From Tricholoma matsutake (lineage: Eukaryota; Basidiomycota; Agaricomycetes; Agaricales; Tricholomataceae): DNA of 64,000 bases. Shown piece by piece: positions 44,228 to 56,039 of this stretch. The notes beneath the pieces were generated by a model. That model had not been told where the DNA came from and searched no databases. It saw only the letters and a list, made by a program, of their open reading frames with translations. Numbering within the stretch: the stretch's first letter is position 1; the number at the start of each line of letters is the position of its first letter. The position numbers and the translations under genes are program-made. The stretch covers positions 2,604,001 to 2,668,000 of the forward strand of contig AP026544.2 in assembly GCA_026075535.2 (NCBI GenBank), given 5' to 3'.

Positions 44228-47200
44228 ATCGTACGCCCTCACTGCCTGTCCATAACCGCTTTGAAGTCTTGTCAGTTGAATCCCTGGAGAATGAATCCAT
44301 TTCTGTGACTGCTCCCCTCTCTGACCCTTCGAAGTTGGCTAAAGACGTACCTGTTCTCCCCATCTCTCCTTCTACTCCACGTCCCAAAATTAAATCATGG
44401 GAGCGTAAACTACCACGCAAGTATATTGTGGCATCCACTCCCTCTGCACATTCCTTAAACCTAGCCATCGAACTGCAGACGACCGACACTGGACAGATAC
44501 TCGGTGTCTCTGCGCTCCTGGACTCTGGTGCGACTGGTCTCTTCATCGATTCCCATCTGGTACAACAACATCGTCTAAATACTCGCTCACTCTCACGTCC
44601 GATACCTGTATATAACGTGGATGGATCCCCAAATGAAGCTGGTGCCATCCGAGAGGTTGCAGACCTGGTTCTCCGTTACAAAGATCATAGTGAGCGTGCC
44701 CTTTTTGCTGTCACTCAATTAGGAAAGCAAAAGGCGATTTTGGGATATCCATGGCTTCGAGACCATAACCCAGAGGTCGACTGGCGCACCGGGGAGGTTA
44801 CCATGAGCCGATGTCCATCCCGCTGTCGGACGTGTTTCACAGAAGCCAGGCAAGAACGTCGTGGACAGAAGGCGGCAATACGATGAACTCAGAAGTGTGG
44901 TGCTGGACCCCTGCCTATACCTGAAGTGGAATTGGAAGGGGTTCCTGATCTAATGCCGGACTCGGATGATGATGATGAGGACCCAGAGGAAGTGGAGGAG
45001 GGTGATCGGATCTTCTACACTGCGATTCGCTCATCGCATGAGGTGTGTGCCACATCGAACATATCCCAACGCCTCGCCGAGGCCTTCCACAAAAACAACG
45101 CTGCTAAATCCTCTACTAACTCCTTACTCCCTCATCTCCATGAGTTTGAAGACGTGTTCTCCAAGGAGTCATTCGACTCTCTTCCTGCGCGTAAGCCATG
45201 GGATCACGCGATCGAACTCACCCCCGGCGCAACCCCTTCATCCTGCAAGGTCTATCCTCTCTCTCCGGAGGAACAACGGCAGCTTGACCAGTTCATCGAC
45301 GAGCACCTGGCCTCTGGACGTATTTGACCATCGAAGTCACCCATGGCCTCTCCCTTTTTCTTTGTCAAGAAGAAGGATGGCTCACTTCGACCGGTTCAAG
45401 ACTACAGAAGACTCAACAACATCACGGTCAAAAATCGCTACCCACTACCCCTCATCTCCAAACTCGTAAACCAGCTCCGTGGAGCCCAATACTTCACCAA
45501 GCTCGATGTCCGTTGGGGCTATAATAATGTGAGGATAAAGGAGGGAGATGAGTGGAAGGCAGCCTTTCGTACCAACCGTGGTCTTTTTGAACCGCTTGTC
45601 ATGTTCTTTGGCCTTACTAATAGCCCTGCCACCTTTCAGACCATGATGAACGACATCTTCCATGACCTCATCCTCGAAGGCGTTGTCTGCATCTATCTCG
45701 ACGACATCCTCATCTTCACTCGCACGGTTGAAGAGAACCGTCGCATCACGCGCCTCGTCCTAGAGCGACTTCGACGGTACAAACTCTACCTTCGTCAGGA
45801 CAAATGCGAGTTCGAAAGGACCAAGATCGAGTACCTCGGCCTGATTATCTTGGAGGGTCAAGTGGAGATGGATCCTATCAAGGTAAACGGGGTCACAGCT
45901 TGGCCGACGCCCACGAACAAGAAGGAGGTGCAGTCTTTCTTGGGCTTCATCAATTTTTATCAGTGTTTTATCAAGGATTTCTCACATCATGCACGACTGC
46001 TGTTCGACTTGACAGGAAAGGAGGCATGGAGGTGGGATAATGCACAACAGGAGGCGTTCGAAAAGCTTAAGGAGATGGTCACTTCCGCTCCGATCCTTAC
46101 CTTTGCTGACGATTCGCGTCCTTTTCGTGTAGAAGCCGACAGTTCTGACTTTGCGACGGGCGCTGTGTGGTCTCAGCAGTCTCCGGAGGACCAGAAGTGG
46201 CATCCTGTTGCATTCTACTCCAAAAGCCTTAGTGCTGTAGAGAGAAACTATGAATTCCATGACAAGGAGATGTTGGCGATAATGCGTGCGCTTGAGGAGT
46301 GGCGACACTTCCTCGAGAGTGCCCAACACAAGGTGGAAATTTGGACGGATCACAAGAACCTCGAGTACTTCATGACGGCCAAGAAATTGAACCGTCATCA
46401 AGCTCATTGGTCCCTGTATCTATCTAGATTCGACTTCTCCTTGCACCACCGTCTGGGTCGCAGCATGGGGAAGACCAATGCCCTATCCCGACGTGCAGAC
46501 CATGGGGATGGCAGCGGTGACAACCAAAACATTGTGCTGTTGCAGCCAGACCTGTTCACCATTCGGGCATTGGAAGGCATCGTACCCCAGGGTGAGGAGC
46601 GGGACATTCTACGTGACATTTGTCGCGCAAACCGTAGCGGTTTACATGAGGATGTTGTCGCCCGAGCTGTTAAAGAACTGAGGAAGGGATCGACCCTTTC
46701 CTTACGTGCGGCAGAGTGGGCTGAAAAGGAGGACTTGTTGTATTTCAGGGATCGCATCTATGTTCCCAATGACCCAGACCTTCGCCGGCGCATCATATCC
46801 CAACACCATGACTCACAGATTGCTGGCCACCCCGGACGCTGGAAGACCTTGGAGCTCACCTCACGGAACTATTGGTGGCCACAAATGTCACGGCTCATTG
46901 GTCAGTATTGTCGCACTTGTGACCTTTGCTTACGCACCAAGGTCCCTCGTCGCAAGCCTATTGGTGAGCTACACCCTCTTCCTGTTCCAGAGAGTCGTTG
47001 GGATGTCATCAGCGTCGACTTTGTGGTGGAATTGCCAGAGTCAAACGGGTTTGATGCGGTGATGTGCACAGTTGACTCAGTGGGAAAACGCGCTCACTTC
47101 ATTCCCACTCACACCACTGTCAGTGCCCTAGGTGCCGCTCGACTCTACCTCCACCACGTGTGGAAATTACATGGACTTCCTGGTGCCTTCCTCTTGGATC

Positions 47201-48042
47201 GTGGCCCTCAGTTCATGGCAGAGTTCACTCGTGAGCTGTACCGACTCCTGGGGATCAAACTCCTTGCTTCAACTGCTTATCACCCACAAACTGATGGCCA
47301 GACAGAGCGAGTCAACCAGGAACTGGAGCAGTACATCCGCCTCTTTGTCAATGAACGCCAGGACGATTGGGATGATCTCCTTCCTTTGGCCGAGTTTGGG
47401 TACAACAACCATGTCCATGCTTCCACTCAACAGACCCCTTTCCTCTTAGACACTGGACAACATCCACGCATGGGATTTGAACCTCGCCAAACTCCCTCAC
47501 ACATCGAGACAGTGAATGAGTTCACAGAACACATGAGGGATAGCTTGGAGGAGGCAAGGGCAGCCTTAGCAAAGGCAAAGGACGACATGGCACGATTTTA
47601 CAACCAGCACCACTCCCCAACCCCTCAGTACAAGGTTGGTGATCGAGTTTATCTTGACTCCAGTGACATCTCCACTACACGTCCATCCAAGAAACTCGCT
47701 CATCGCTTCTTGGGACCTTTCCCCATTGTCAAGTGCATTGGAACACATGCCTATCGTCTACGCCTCCCAGCCTCCATGTCCAGACTCCATCCCATCTTCC
47801 ATGTCGTCAAATTGCTTCCAGCTCCCCCAGATCCGTTCCCGGGACGCCATTCACACCCACCACCACCACCTACAGTGATCGAGGGAGAACCCCAATATGA
47901 AGTCGAGTCAATCTTGGACAGCCGTTTGCGTCGAGGAAAACTCCAGTATTTGGTACATTGGAAGGGTTATGGGTATGAGGAGAACTCATGGGTCGAAGAG
48001 TCTGATGTAAATGCCCCTCGGTTAATCAAGGAATTCCACTGA
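44224..48042 (+). pseudogene. Gypsy-2 pol: protease-RT-RNase H-integrase-chromodomain
   Basis: One frame is broken only by TGA at 44884 and 45325 (both at arginine sites); from 45343 an uninterrupted 899 codons remain. Protease: LLDSGATGLFID. RT: VQDYRRLNNITVKN, FGLTNSPATFQ, catalytic IYLDDILIF. RNase H: VEADSSDFATGAV and TDHKNLEYFM. Integrase: H-x-H zinc region (HHDSQIAGHPGRW, CRTCDLC), D at VISVDFVVELPE, D at LLDRGPQFMAEF, E in QTERVNQELEQY. C-terminal chromodomain: EVESILDSRLRRG then YLVHWKGYGYEENSW, which would target insertion to modified histones. Apart from two stops it is nearly intact. Confidence 0.92.
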
Positions 48043-48137
48043 CGGCACACTGCTGCACCGCGTCGCATTCAAGTCACGGACTTTGGTCGTATATGATTTC
48101 GAATGCATCGGGGCGATGCATCTTAGAGAGGGGGTGA

Positions 48138-48563
48138 TGTAAGGGGACTAGGGGGGTGCCCTGTGTGTTTTTCCTATTTTTTATGTTTGTCCCATATTTT
48201 TCCCCACCTCATTTCCTTCTATTCTTCATTTTCTATGATTTTTCCGGATTTTATTACTAATTTTCCCTTGCTATCATGTTTGTATATGTTGACACTTTTA
48301 TATTTAGAGGCGGAGTACTCCTTCCGACACATACCCCTTGGTATGATGTCATTCAGCGGCCTTGATCCGCCTATCTCCGCCTTTTTCTATTTTTAGGTTA
48401 TATTTGATTTTTGTCGTCTTCACATATACTGGGCATCAGCAAGGGGATCCTTAGAGTTTTCTCTTCGGATTTCCCTTTGCTAGGTGCGCCCCCAATCCCT
48501 GTATTATGTAGCATAATTTTAACTTCGGATTTCCCTTTGCTAGAGGCTTAGGTTGCCCTTATA
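48138..48563 (+). repeat. Gypsy-2 3' LTR
   Basis: Same length and termini as 42517-42942. The differences seen are CpG or C/T transitions only. Confidence 0.92.
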
Positions 48564-48568
48564 GTACA

Positions 48569-49139
48569 GATATTCCCTTGACTGTGGTATCCACAACATT
48601 TGGCCTTTTCAAGTGGATGGTAATGCTGATGGGTTTGAAGAATGTGCTGGCAATCCATCAATGTCATGTTACAGTGGTACTGCATGCTTGGATTGGGAAG
48701 ATCTGTCATATTTATTTGGATGACATAGTAATATGGTCTAACAGTCTGGAGGAGCACTGTGCGAATGTACGCACCATCCTGGAAGTGCTGAGAAAAGCAG
48801 GACTGTATTGCAACCCACAAAAGACACATCTTTTTCAACTTGAAATTGATTTCTTGGGTCACCATGTGTTGACACGAGGAATTGAGGCTGATTTGAGCAA
48901 AACAGATCATATCTTGAAATGGCCACAGCTGAGGTCACCAAAAGAAGTGCGCTAGGGTTTGGGTTTGGTATGATATGTGAGCATGTTTCTGCCACATATT
49001 ACTGAACACATGTGTGTCTTGATGGAGCTGACATTGAAAGAATGCAACAAAGACTTCCCAGTTTGGGAGGATAGACACCAGGTCACATTTGAGCTCGTCA
49101 AGAAGGCAATTGTCAGCAGAGAATGTCTGACAACCATCA
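48569..49139 (+). pseudogene. Gypsy-1 RT continuation
   Basis: Coding resumes at the second copy of GATATTCCC. The RT palm has FGLFKWMVMLMGLKN and the catalytic IYLDDIVIW, then DFLGHHVLTRGIEADLSK. After 48955 the frame is decayed; a remnant reading ECNKDFPVWEDRHQ and KKAIVSRECLTTIN continues to the next insertion near 49139. Confidence 0.82.
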
Positions 49140-50460
49140 ATTACACACGGTGATAGGTCCACCTTGTCATTCAAGCTCGGAAAACACATCTACGACCATT
49201 GTTGAAGCTCTATGAACCATACGAACCCCTCCAAAGCTCTACAAACCTCTACAAAGTCATGAAAATGCTTCAAAATTCTTTGTATGCCTTCAGCCACCAT
49301 AATACAATTCCCCCGACCTTCATACAGCTCAGGATATACACTTGGAACATCGTAGATGGGTTCCGAACCAGTTTCGAGCAATATTGCAGCGATATCGGCC
49401 TTCGAACAAGTCCAATATTTCCTCGACAGACTTTGAAAATCATCGAACATCGCAAATCGACATCGGACACTATATCACTATCCGAATAATCATCGCACAC
49501 ATGCCAGATGTATTCCCTACCATTGTTGAACAATATCGCACCGATATCGGGCCACAAATGAAGTCCGAAGAAACTTCGAAAATCTTCGAAAAACATTGAA
49601 CCTCAAAAAACATCGTCGGACACAGTATTTCCTATTTGAACGATCTTCAGATGCATGCTGGACACATGGGACACTATATCGAGTATATCGAACACATTTT
49701 GACCACATGTACATGCATACAATCTGCTCGAAGCAGTTTCTGATCTTTTATTCAATTTATAACAAGGATGGTCTGGTTTTAGCTATTCTTTCTTAATATT
49801 TCTTCATCATGTGTTATATTCACCCCTTCTAGTCTCGCTTTATTGTTCTGATATACTTATATTGTCTTTTGCCTCGAGTTTGCCACATTTTTGCCTCATG
49901 TTCTCTAGCCTTTTTAGGTACTTTCTTTATTTTATATAAAAAGATGTACTAGATACAAAGAAAAAGAGGAAAATTGTCATTTTCCTCCCAGATCACAGTG
50001 ATTTGAGAGTTCAGTTTAGTCTTATTCAGTCCAAAGTTTGGTGTTTTACACTAAATTTCCTCAAAACTTTTCGAAATTCCTCGAGATTCCTCGCATTATG
50101 CTATTCTTGCTCTTGATTCCCTTGATTCACATTTGCTTTGCTTCTACTACTCATCTAGTCCCCCGATCTTGCATCCAAACATATTTGCGCACTCGAAATT
50201 CCTTGAAACTTCTTCGAAAAATATCGCGACATCTCGAAAAGCATCGCGACATCTCGAAAATCATCGCAACGTCTCGAAAATCATCGCAAGTCCTCAAAAC
50301 ACATTCTTTTAGCTTCGAACTGCTTCGACAAGCAGTCCTTTTATGGCTATTTGACGGTCAATCTGACAGGTGACATCTAGAGGGCCTCGCATCCTTCCTC
50401 TGACTTGTGTTATACCATCCGAAGCCATTTTGTGGGTTTTGTTTGGGTTTCTGGGTTGAG
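49140..50460. mobile_element. Unclassified 1.3 kb insert in Gypsy-1
   Basis: The Gypsy-1 protein frame breaks after CLTTIN and resumes at HHQRMPKHKIFV, so about 1321 bp is foreign. CATCA occurs at both borders (49135-49139 and 50461-50465) and may be a 5 bp target duplication. No inverted termini or coding gene were found. The insert is rich in TCGAAA/ATCG words and contains a tandem of about 20 bp units (TCTCGAAAA.CATCGCRAC) at 50215-50295. Confidence 0.5.
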
Positions 50461-52540
50461 CATCATCAGCGGATGCCCAAGCACAAGATTTTTGTAATGA
50501 CAGATGTGAGTGACTACCAATCAGGTGCAGTACTGTCTTTCAGGGAGTCTTGGGAGATGGTGCATCTGGTAGCTTTCGATTCAATGACATTCAAAGGTGC
50601 GGAATTAAATTATCCGGTTCATGAAAAAGAAATTCTGGCCATCATCCAAGCGTTGCAGAAATGGCATTCAGATCTTATTGGGGTACCATTCATGGTATAT
50701 ACTGACCACAAGACTCTGGAAAACTTTGATTGTCAGCATGATTGAAGCCGGCATCAAGCACAATGGATGGAGTTCATGATGCAATATGACTGCAAGATTG
50801 TTTATGTCAAAGGTGAAGATAATTGTGCAGCTGATGCATTGTCACATACATCTTTTGAGGCTGAGGAGGTTGCGTCTATTCCCTACCCACCCAGTAACGG
50901 CAATCTGGTGGCAATGGTTCTTGGTAATCTGGACAGCTCATTTGTATGTGCACATTTAATGAGTGAGCCAGAGACTTTTTTGCTGCCTGGACCAGCAGTG
51001 GCTTCAACACTTACAATCTCTGCAGACATGGAACTTCTGGACACAATCCGAGTGGGTTATTCGCAGGATCCTTGGTGTATGTGACTGCTCAAGGCTAAAT
51101 TCCTCCTGCATGGGGTGCGATTGCAAGATGGTCTCCTGTATGCTGGAGATCAATTGGTAGTTCCAATGGGATCCCATGTGCATGAATCACTATTTCATCT
51201 TGCTCACAATGTGCTTGGTCATTTCAGGTTTATGAAATCTTATGGTTCTCTGTGCAGGTCTTTCTATTGGCCAAATATGCACCTGGATTTGGAAATGGCA
51301 TATGTCCCAAGCTGTGCAGACTGTCAATGAAACAAACCCATGACAAAGAAGCCGATGGGACCCCTACATCCACTGCCGATGCCTGACCAGCATGGAGACT
51401 CTGTGGCAATGGATTTCATTGGGCTGCTGGATGATGAAGGGTATGATTGCATTGTATCGTTTATGGACAGGCTGAATAGCGACATTTGGATTGTGGCGAC
51501 ATGAACTAACATCACTGCTCAAGAATTGGCGGTCATATTTTTCAACAAATGGTACTGCAAAAATGGCCTGCCCCTAAAGATCATTTCAGACCGCAATAAC
51601 CTTTTCATGTCAAACTTTTGGGATGTGCTTCACAAACTCACAGGGGTAAAACTTAAGATGTCCTTGGCTTATCACCCTCAGACAGATGGCTCAAGTGAGC
51701 ACTGAAATAAAACAATCAATCAATGCCTTCACTACCATGTCAAGCGCAATCAGCAGGGATGGCAAAGAGCACTATGCTGGGTGCATTTTGACATGATGAA
51801 CACACTTAATGCTTCTACAGGGTTCTCGCCCTTTCAATTGTGGATGGGACAGAGCCCACACATTATCCCTCTGCTGGTGAAGTCACCTGATGGCAAGGTG
51901 GAGGATATATGAGCTATAGAGATGATCAAGAGGCTTCAGTTGGATGTCAAGGAGGCTCAGGACAACATGCTATGTGCTAAGCTTTCACAAGCCCTCTCTG
52001 GTAATGAGCACCATTCTAATAAGTTCCCTTTCAAAAAAGGTCGCTGTGTTGTACTGTCCACACTGAACAGGCGACAGGAATATAAAGCTAAGGGTGAGAA
52101 GTGGGTGGCAAAATTTATTCCTACGATGGTCCCTACATCATGACTGACACAGCTCCAGAGATATCAACCATAACTGTCAACATGCCAAACAACCTGAACA
52201 CATTCCCAATGTTCCATGCCTCGCAAGCTCTGCCATTTCTAGAAAATGACAAACATCTTTTCCCATCACGGGAGCAGGAACAGCCTCAGTCAGTGGTCAT
52301 TGAAGGCAGGCAAGGAAGAATACTTTGTTGATTGGATCTTGGATGAGCATAAATGAAGAAGAGGTACACAATATCTTGTGTGATGGTGTGGCTATGGACC
52401 GGAAGAAGATCGTTGGCTACCAGGTTGAGAACTGGAGGACTGTGAAGTGCTGGATATCTGGTTGGCATGGAAAAGTTGCAGTACATAGCTTTCTTTTGTT
52501 TGCCAGCCAGTAGCTTTTCCCCACAGGGGTTTTTGAGGCA
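50461..52540 (+). pseudogene. Gypsy-1 RNase H-integrase-chromodomain, decayed
   Basis: RNase H reads IFVMTDVSDYQSGAVLSF, then NYPVHEKEILAII and YTDHKTLENFD. The integrase zinc region has HNVLGHFRFMKS and CADCQ. The core has VAMDFIGLLDDEGYDC, IISDRNNLFMSNFW and AYHPQTDGSSEH. A final DWILDEHK...QYLV and WCGYGPEEDRW stretch resembles a chromodomain, with arginine codons turned to stop or tryptophan. Several TGA stops (for example 51082, 51328, 51502, 51703, 51910) and a frameshift near 52120 make it non-coding today. Confidence 0.82.
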
Positions 52541-52616
52541 CCTGTGCACGTGCCCTTTTTTATCTTACTATTCTTCTTGGGTGGATTTTTTTAATTTTTC
52601 AGGAGGGGAGTAATAA

Positions 52617-52733
52617 TGTTACTTATTGACACTTATTTACCACATGCCTCAGACTACATCCTTGGACATCATATGAGAACTCACCTTTCCTAACTTCGTA
52701 CTACCACCATCCTTATCCTCATCGATAGAGCTC
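52617..52733 (+). repeat. Gypsy-1 3' LTR, left part
   Basis: It matches 33948-34064 base for base in length with 8 substitutions and ends at AGAGCTC, directly followed by TGTAATGG, the putative start of Gypsy-3. Confidence 0.8.
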
Positions 52734-52910
52734 TGTAATGGATACCTCTTACATATGACTTGGCCCCCAGGCCTATCTTAGTCAGTTGTTGATAGTTGTT
52801 TACCAGTAACTACTTTTTACTTACAATGTACATGACATAGCAACCAATAGACTGGATTCTGCTCTGTTAGGTACAATGTAAGTATTCTAAGCTAGTAACT
52901 ACCCGTTACA
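52734..52910 (+). repeat. Putative Gypsy-3 5' LTR (177 bp)
   Basis: It starts TGTAATGG and ends CCGTTACA, an inverted pair with one CpG transition mismatch. It begins exactly where the Gypsy-1 LTR match stops. The 3' partner is outside the window, so this remains a proposal; the alternative is that 52617 to about 52992 is one longer LTR. Confidence 0.5.
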
Positions 52911-53017
52911 TTTTTTTGAGCTAACCAGCTATTGGAAGCCACAAGCTTACCAAATAGAAGTACAAAGTTATTACTTATATTAGATATACTCAACTGGCAA
53001 ACAAACATAGCGACACA

Positions 53018-54937
53018 ATGCCTTTGACAACAAGACAGATGACAACTGCAACCACTACACAACAAGCCCCAACCCAAGCAGAAGTAAGAGGGTCGAGAGT
53101 AGACGAGAGTCCCAGAGTGGACTCTCTAAAGGCAAAGGCACATGAAACCGGACTGAGAACAATGATGCAAGTTCCATCATCACCAATACCAGTGCTGACC
53201 AGACTCGCTATGCAAGTACCTAAGCCACAGGGATCCGGTCATCGAGTAGGTGACAGGTGTGCACCCAGCACACTGAACCCCTTCATCTCAGAACATCGAG
53301 GGGATATGCAACCACCCTTCCCACTGGCCCCAGCATTTGCATCTTTGCACCAACTACCCAAGACTCCGGAAGCTCAGACTGGACACCAATGCCAAACTTC
53401 AAATTCCCATTTACCTCATATTCCAGAACACTTATGGCCTACCATTGAGACTGCCCATATTGATGCGGATGGGAATGAAGTGTCAGATGGTGAAATCGAG
53501 GTTGAAGACCCTATGGAAATGCTCAATCAATCTGAAGGCCTAATATGGGATGAAGGCCCATTCACAAACCAATATCTACATGTGAAGATCAGGAACATGG
53601 CGCACAACCAAATGAGAGAGGTCTTAACCCTCACCAAGAAAAAGGTAGACCCATCTTTGATGGTCTACAAGAACATGTACCTCAATATATTCAAGGCACT
53701 CATAGCAAAACAGGTCACCTCAAAGAAAAGGGATATGATAATGTCAACTCCATCCATAACAAACCTAGAAGACTACATGGAACAACGAGCTGAGACCCCT
53801 TGATGTCAGCTTAAATGCAAAACCGAAGATATTCAAGTACCCTGAGATGTACAACCAGAATATTCATATGTGGACCCTGCTGTCAAGATTGCAATTGCCA
53901 GTATCAATGCACCTCAGCAAGCAGGGGAATCGAATGACAACTACCGCTGCCATTGCAATGCAGCTAATCAACATCACCATGTTACGTTCAACAAGACACT
54001 GTCCCCAATGACCTTTCACCAGCCAGAACCAACTGAAGACACGGACTCTACTCAACCCACCACACAGGTAACATCCGAAACATCCAGACCAACAATTCAA
54101 GTCCCCCATAGAGCACGAACCCCTATGGTGAGCACCATCGAGGACTGAATCGCTTACCAACATCTTAGAAATGAGGACCTTGAGATAGCTGGGAACTCGT
54201 TGTATGATGATCAAGGAATAATGTTCAATGGACATCGTCACATCGATATGTTAGACCATCGCTACACACGGACAGCAAGACTGATCTGACCATCCAGTAA
54301 TCCTAATGGTGATGATGACAGGACAGATGACCAAACTAATGGAAATTGAAGACAACCCCCAGACCCACCATTTGGCCCGCATAACTCCTCCCAACACTGT
54401 AATCCCTACGGTACAACCGGCAATGGCAGAGGTGGCAGAGGTGGAGGCGATGATGGTGAACCTCCCAATGGCAGAGGAGGTTTTGACCCTGGAGGAGATG
54501 ACCCAAATCAACCAAATAATCGATGCCCTTTGCATAGGGGTTATTCTATGCCACCTGCAGATCGAGCTAGGTTACACACACCTGGTGTACATGCTACATC
54601 TGAACACCATTGCACTCAGATGCATGATCATTTGCTATGGCTCTGTCGAGAACACCTCACTGTTCGACTCAGAATACCTGAAGGAACAAAAGTCTGTAGA
54701 GCTGACCCCAGCTCTGTAGGATCACCTAAGTTCTCAGACTTAGAAAACTGGCTCATCAACATGGTTGTAATGCTTCAAGCCATCCAGTATGGAGGAGACA
54801 ATAGGGACCAGGAACACATGCTATGTGTTCCTGAATTCTTGGAAGGCGAAGCAAAGAAATGGTACTCTTGTCACGTCATCCATGTGAACTGATCCCAGCT
54901 ACACTGGACTTTCGAGGACATAATTATTGGCCTATAT
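53018..54937 (+). pseudogene. Gypsy-3 gag, first part
   Basis: A 261-codon N-terminal frame (MPLTTRQMTTATTTQQ, Pro/Ser/Thr-rich then acidic, with WDEGPFTNQYLHVKIRNM) ends at TGA 53801. Further pieces follow after more stops. Near 54720-54890 is a capsid-like stretch (FSDLENWLINMVVMLQAIQY, EFLEGEAKKWY). It is interrupted at GCCTATAT (54930-54937) by element A. Confidence 0.75.
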
Positions 54938-55197
54938 CTGTAATGTACCCTCCCCCACCTATTCCGGTCGGAGTCCAGTTATTCCGGTTGGAGTCCAGTT
55001 ATTCCAGTTGGAGTCCAGTTATTCTGGTCAAAGTCCAGTTATTCCAGTCAGAGTCCAGTTATTCCGCATCTGGAGTAACCAGAATCTGGTCAGAGTAACC
55101 AGAATAACTGAACTCCAATCTCAACTTAGAGTATATACCCTAATGGATAGTCAAATTTCAAGTCTTAAGTTGTCAAAGTGCCTACAAAATATATTTG

Positions 55198-55290
55198 TGC
55201 AGAGTAAGGATTGAACTCAAGACATCTTGATTAGAGTGATCACATGACAAACCAAACATGTGTGCTTAACCAGTTGAGCCACAGGAGAAT
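55198..55290 (-). repeat. tRNA-like module, left end of A
   Basis: Read on the minus strand, it has a pol III box A-like TGGCTCAACTGGTTAAGC and, about 55 nt later, a box B-like AGTTCAATCC. It does not fold into a full tRNA (long spacer, no matching acceptor stem), so it is tRNA-derived rather than a tRNA gene. Confidence 0.6.
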
Positions 55291-55371
55291 TATTAGATAG
55301 TAATATAATGTTTATTCATGACACTCTAATTTTTTTCAGAGTAGTGAAAGATCAAATTTTTTAATTAACCA

Positions 55372-55635
55372 CATCCCTCACATTGAATGCGAGGGAGTGG
55401 GGATGATTGTGATTACATACATAAACAAAAAATCCTCCCTCTCACAAGATGTGAGAGGGAGTTTTATTTATATACATAAAAAGCTAACCCCTCGCGCCGA
55501 ACACGAGGGGGGAGGTAAAAACATGAAGAAAAAAATCCCTCCCCCACGCAAAATGGGGGAGGGGGGGTACAATACTAATAAATAATTAAAAGTACAAAAA
55601 AAATCCCTCCCCACACGAAGTGCGGGGGAGGGGGA
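55372..55635. repeat. Series of five G/C-rich hairpins in element A
   Basis: Inverted repeats near 55375-55395, 55434-55461, 55488-55512, 55537-55565 and 55604-55632 all have CCCTC-type left arms and GAGGG-type right arms with different loops. They are separated by AT-rich spacers of about 25-40 bp. The mirror series is in element B (60446-60714). Confidence 0.8.
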
Positions 55636-56039
55636 GGGGATGCGACCCCACTGTTGTCTGTCCTTCCACCCCACGATCCACCCCACAAGCAGTTGCTTGT
55701 GAGGCTGGGGGTAGGTGGCTTGTCGTCGTTGTCGTTCCACCCACGATCCACCCCACGAGCAGTTGCTCGTGAGGCTGGGGGCAGGTGGTGTGTCGTTGTC
55801 ATCTCCTGTCCCTGCGCCTGGGCGTCATTCCACCCACGATCCACCCCACAAGCAGTGGCTCATGGGGCTGGAGGCGGGTGGTGTGTCGTTGGCCCTGTCG
55901 TCATTGTCCATCGTCGTTGGCAGCCGTGCTTTGCGTTCTGGGGGGTTCTGGTGCTGGTAGATGGCGGCGTCATTGTTGTTGTCACCTGCACACACTCATG
56001 ATCCACCCTACGAGCAGGGGCTCGCAGGCATGGGGTGGG

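Larger units (their letters stand above)
42517..48563 (+). mobile_element. Gypsy-2: Tf1/sushi-like chromovirus, complete boundaries
   Basis: Two 426 bp LTRs (42517-42942, 48138-48563) bound a 6047 bp element, with target duplication GTACA at 42512-42516 and 48564-48568. The LTRs differ at about five transitions, so this is a young insertion. The internal order is gag, protease, RT, RNase H, integrase, chromodomain. A GAGAGGGGG purine tract lies before the 3' LTR, preceded by a hairpin (GATGCAT type) near 48098-48122. Confidence 0.94.
36667..48568 (-). mobile_element. Tad-like non-LTR retrotransposon (LINE), carrying two nested insertions
   Basis: Minus orientation: ORF1 with a zinc knuckle, then ORF2 with AP endonuclease and RT. 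The 3' end is a T21 run at 36667-36687 (poly(A) on the coding strand), preceded by an AATAAA signal. It is flanked by GATATTCCC at 36658-36666 and 48569-48577, which is the target duplication within the RT of Gypsy-1. Its own sequence is split by a solo LTR (36788-37484) and by Gypsy-2 (42517-48563); the latter entered at the extreme 5' end, leaving only GTACA of the LINE beyond it. Confidence 0.88.
33948..52733 (+). mobile_element. Gypsy-1: Ty3/gypsy chromovirus, heavily nested
   Basis: Gag, protease and the start of RT lie at 34389-36657, then a LINE nest (36667-48568). RT resumes at 48569, a 1.3 kb insert follows (49140-50460), and RNase H, integrase and a chromodomain-like end run to about 52540. 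The 5' LTR begins at 33948. The 3' LTR begins at 52617 after a GGAGGGGAGTAA purine tract and matches the 5' LTR for 117 bp (8 differences) before breaking at 52733, where Gypsy-3 begins. It is the oldest member of the nest. Confidence 0.85.
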
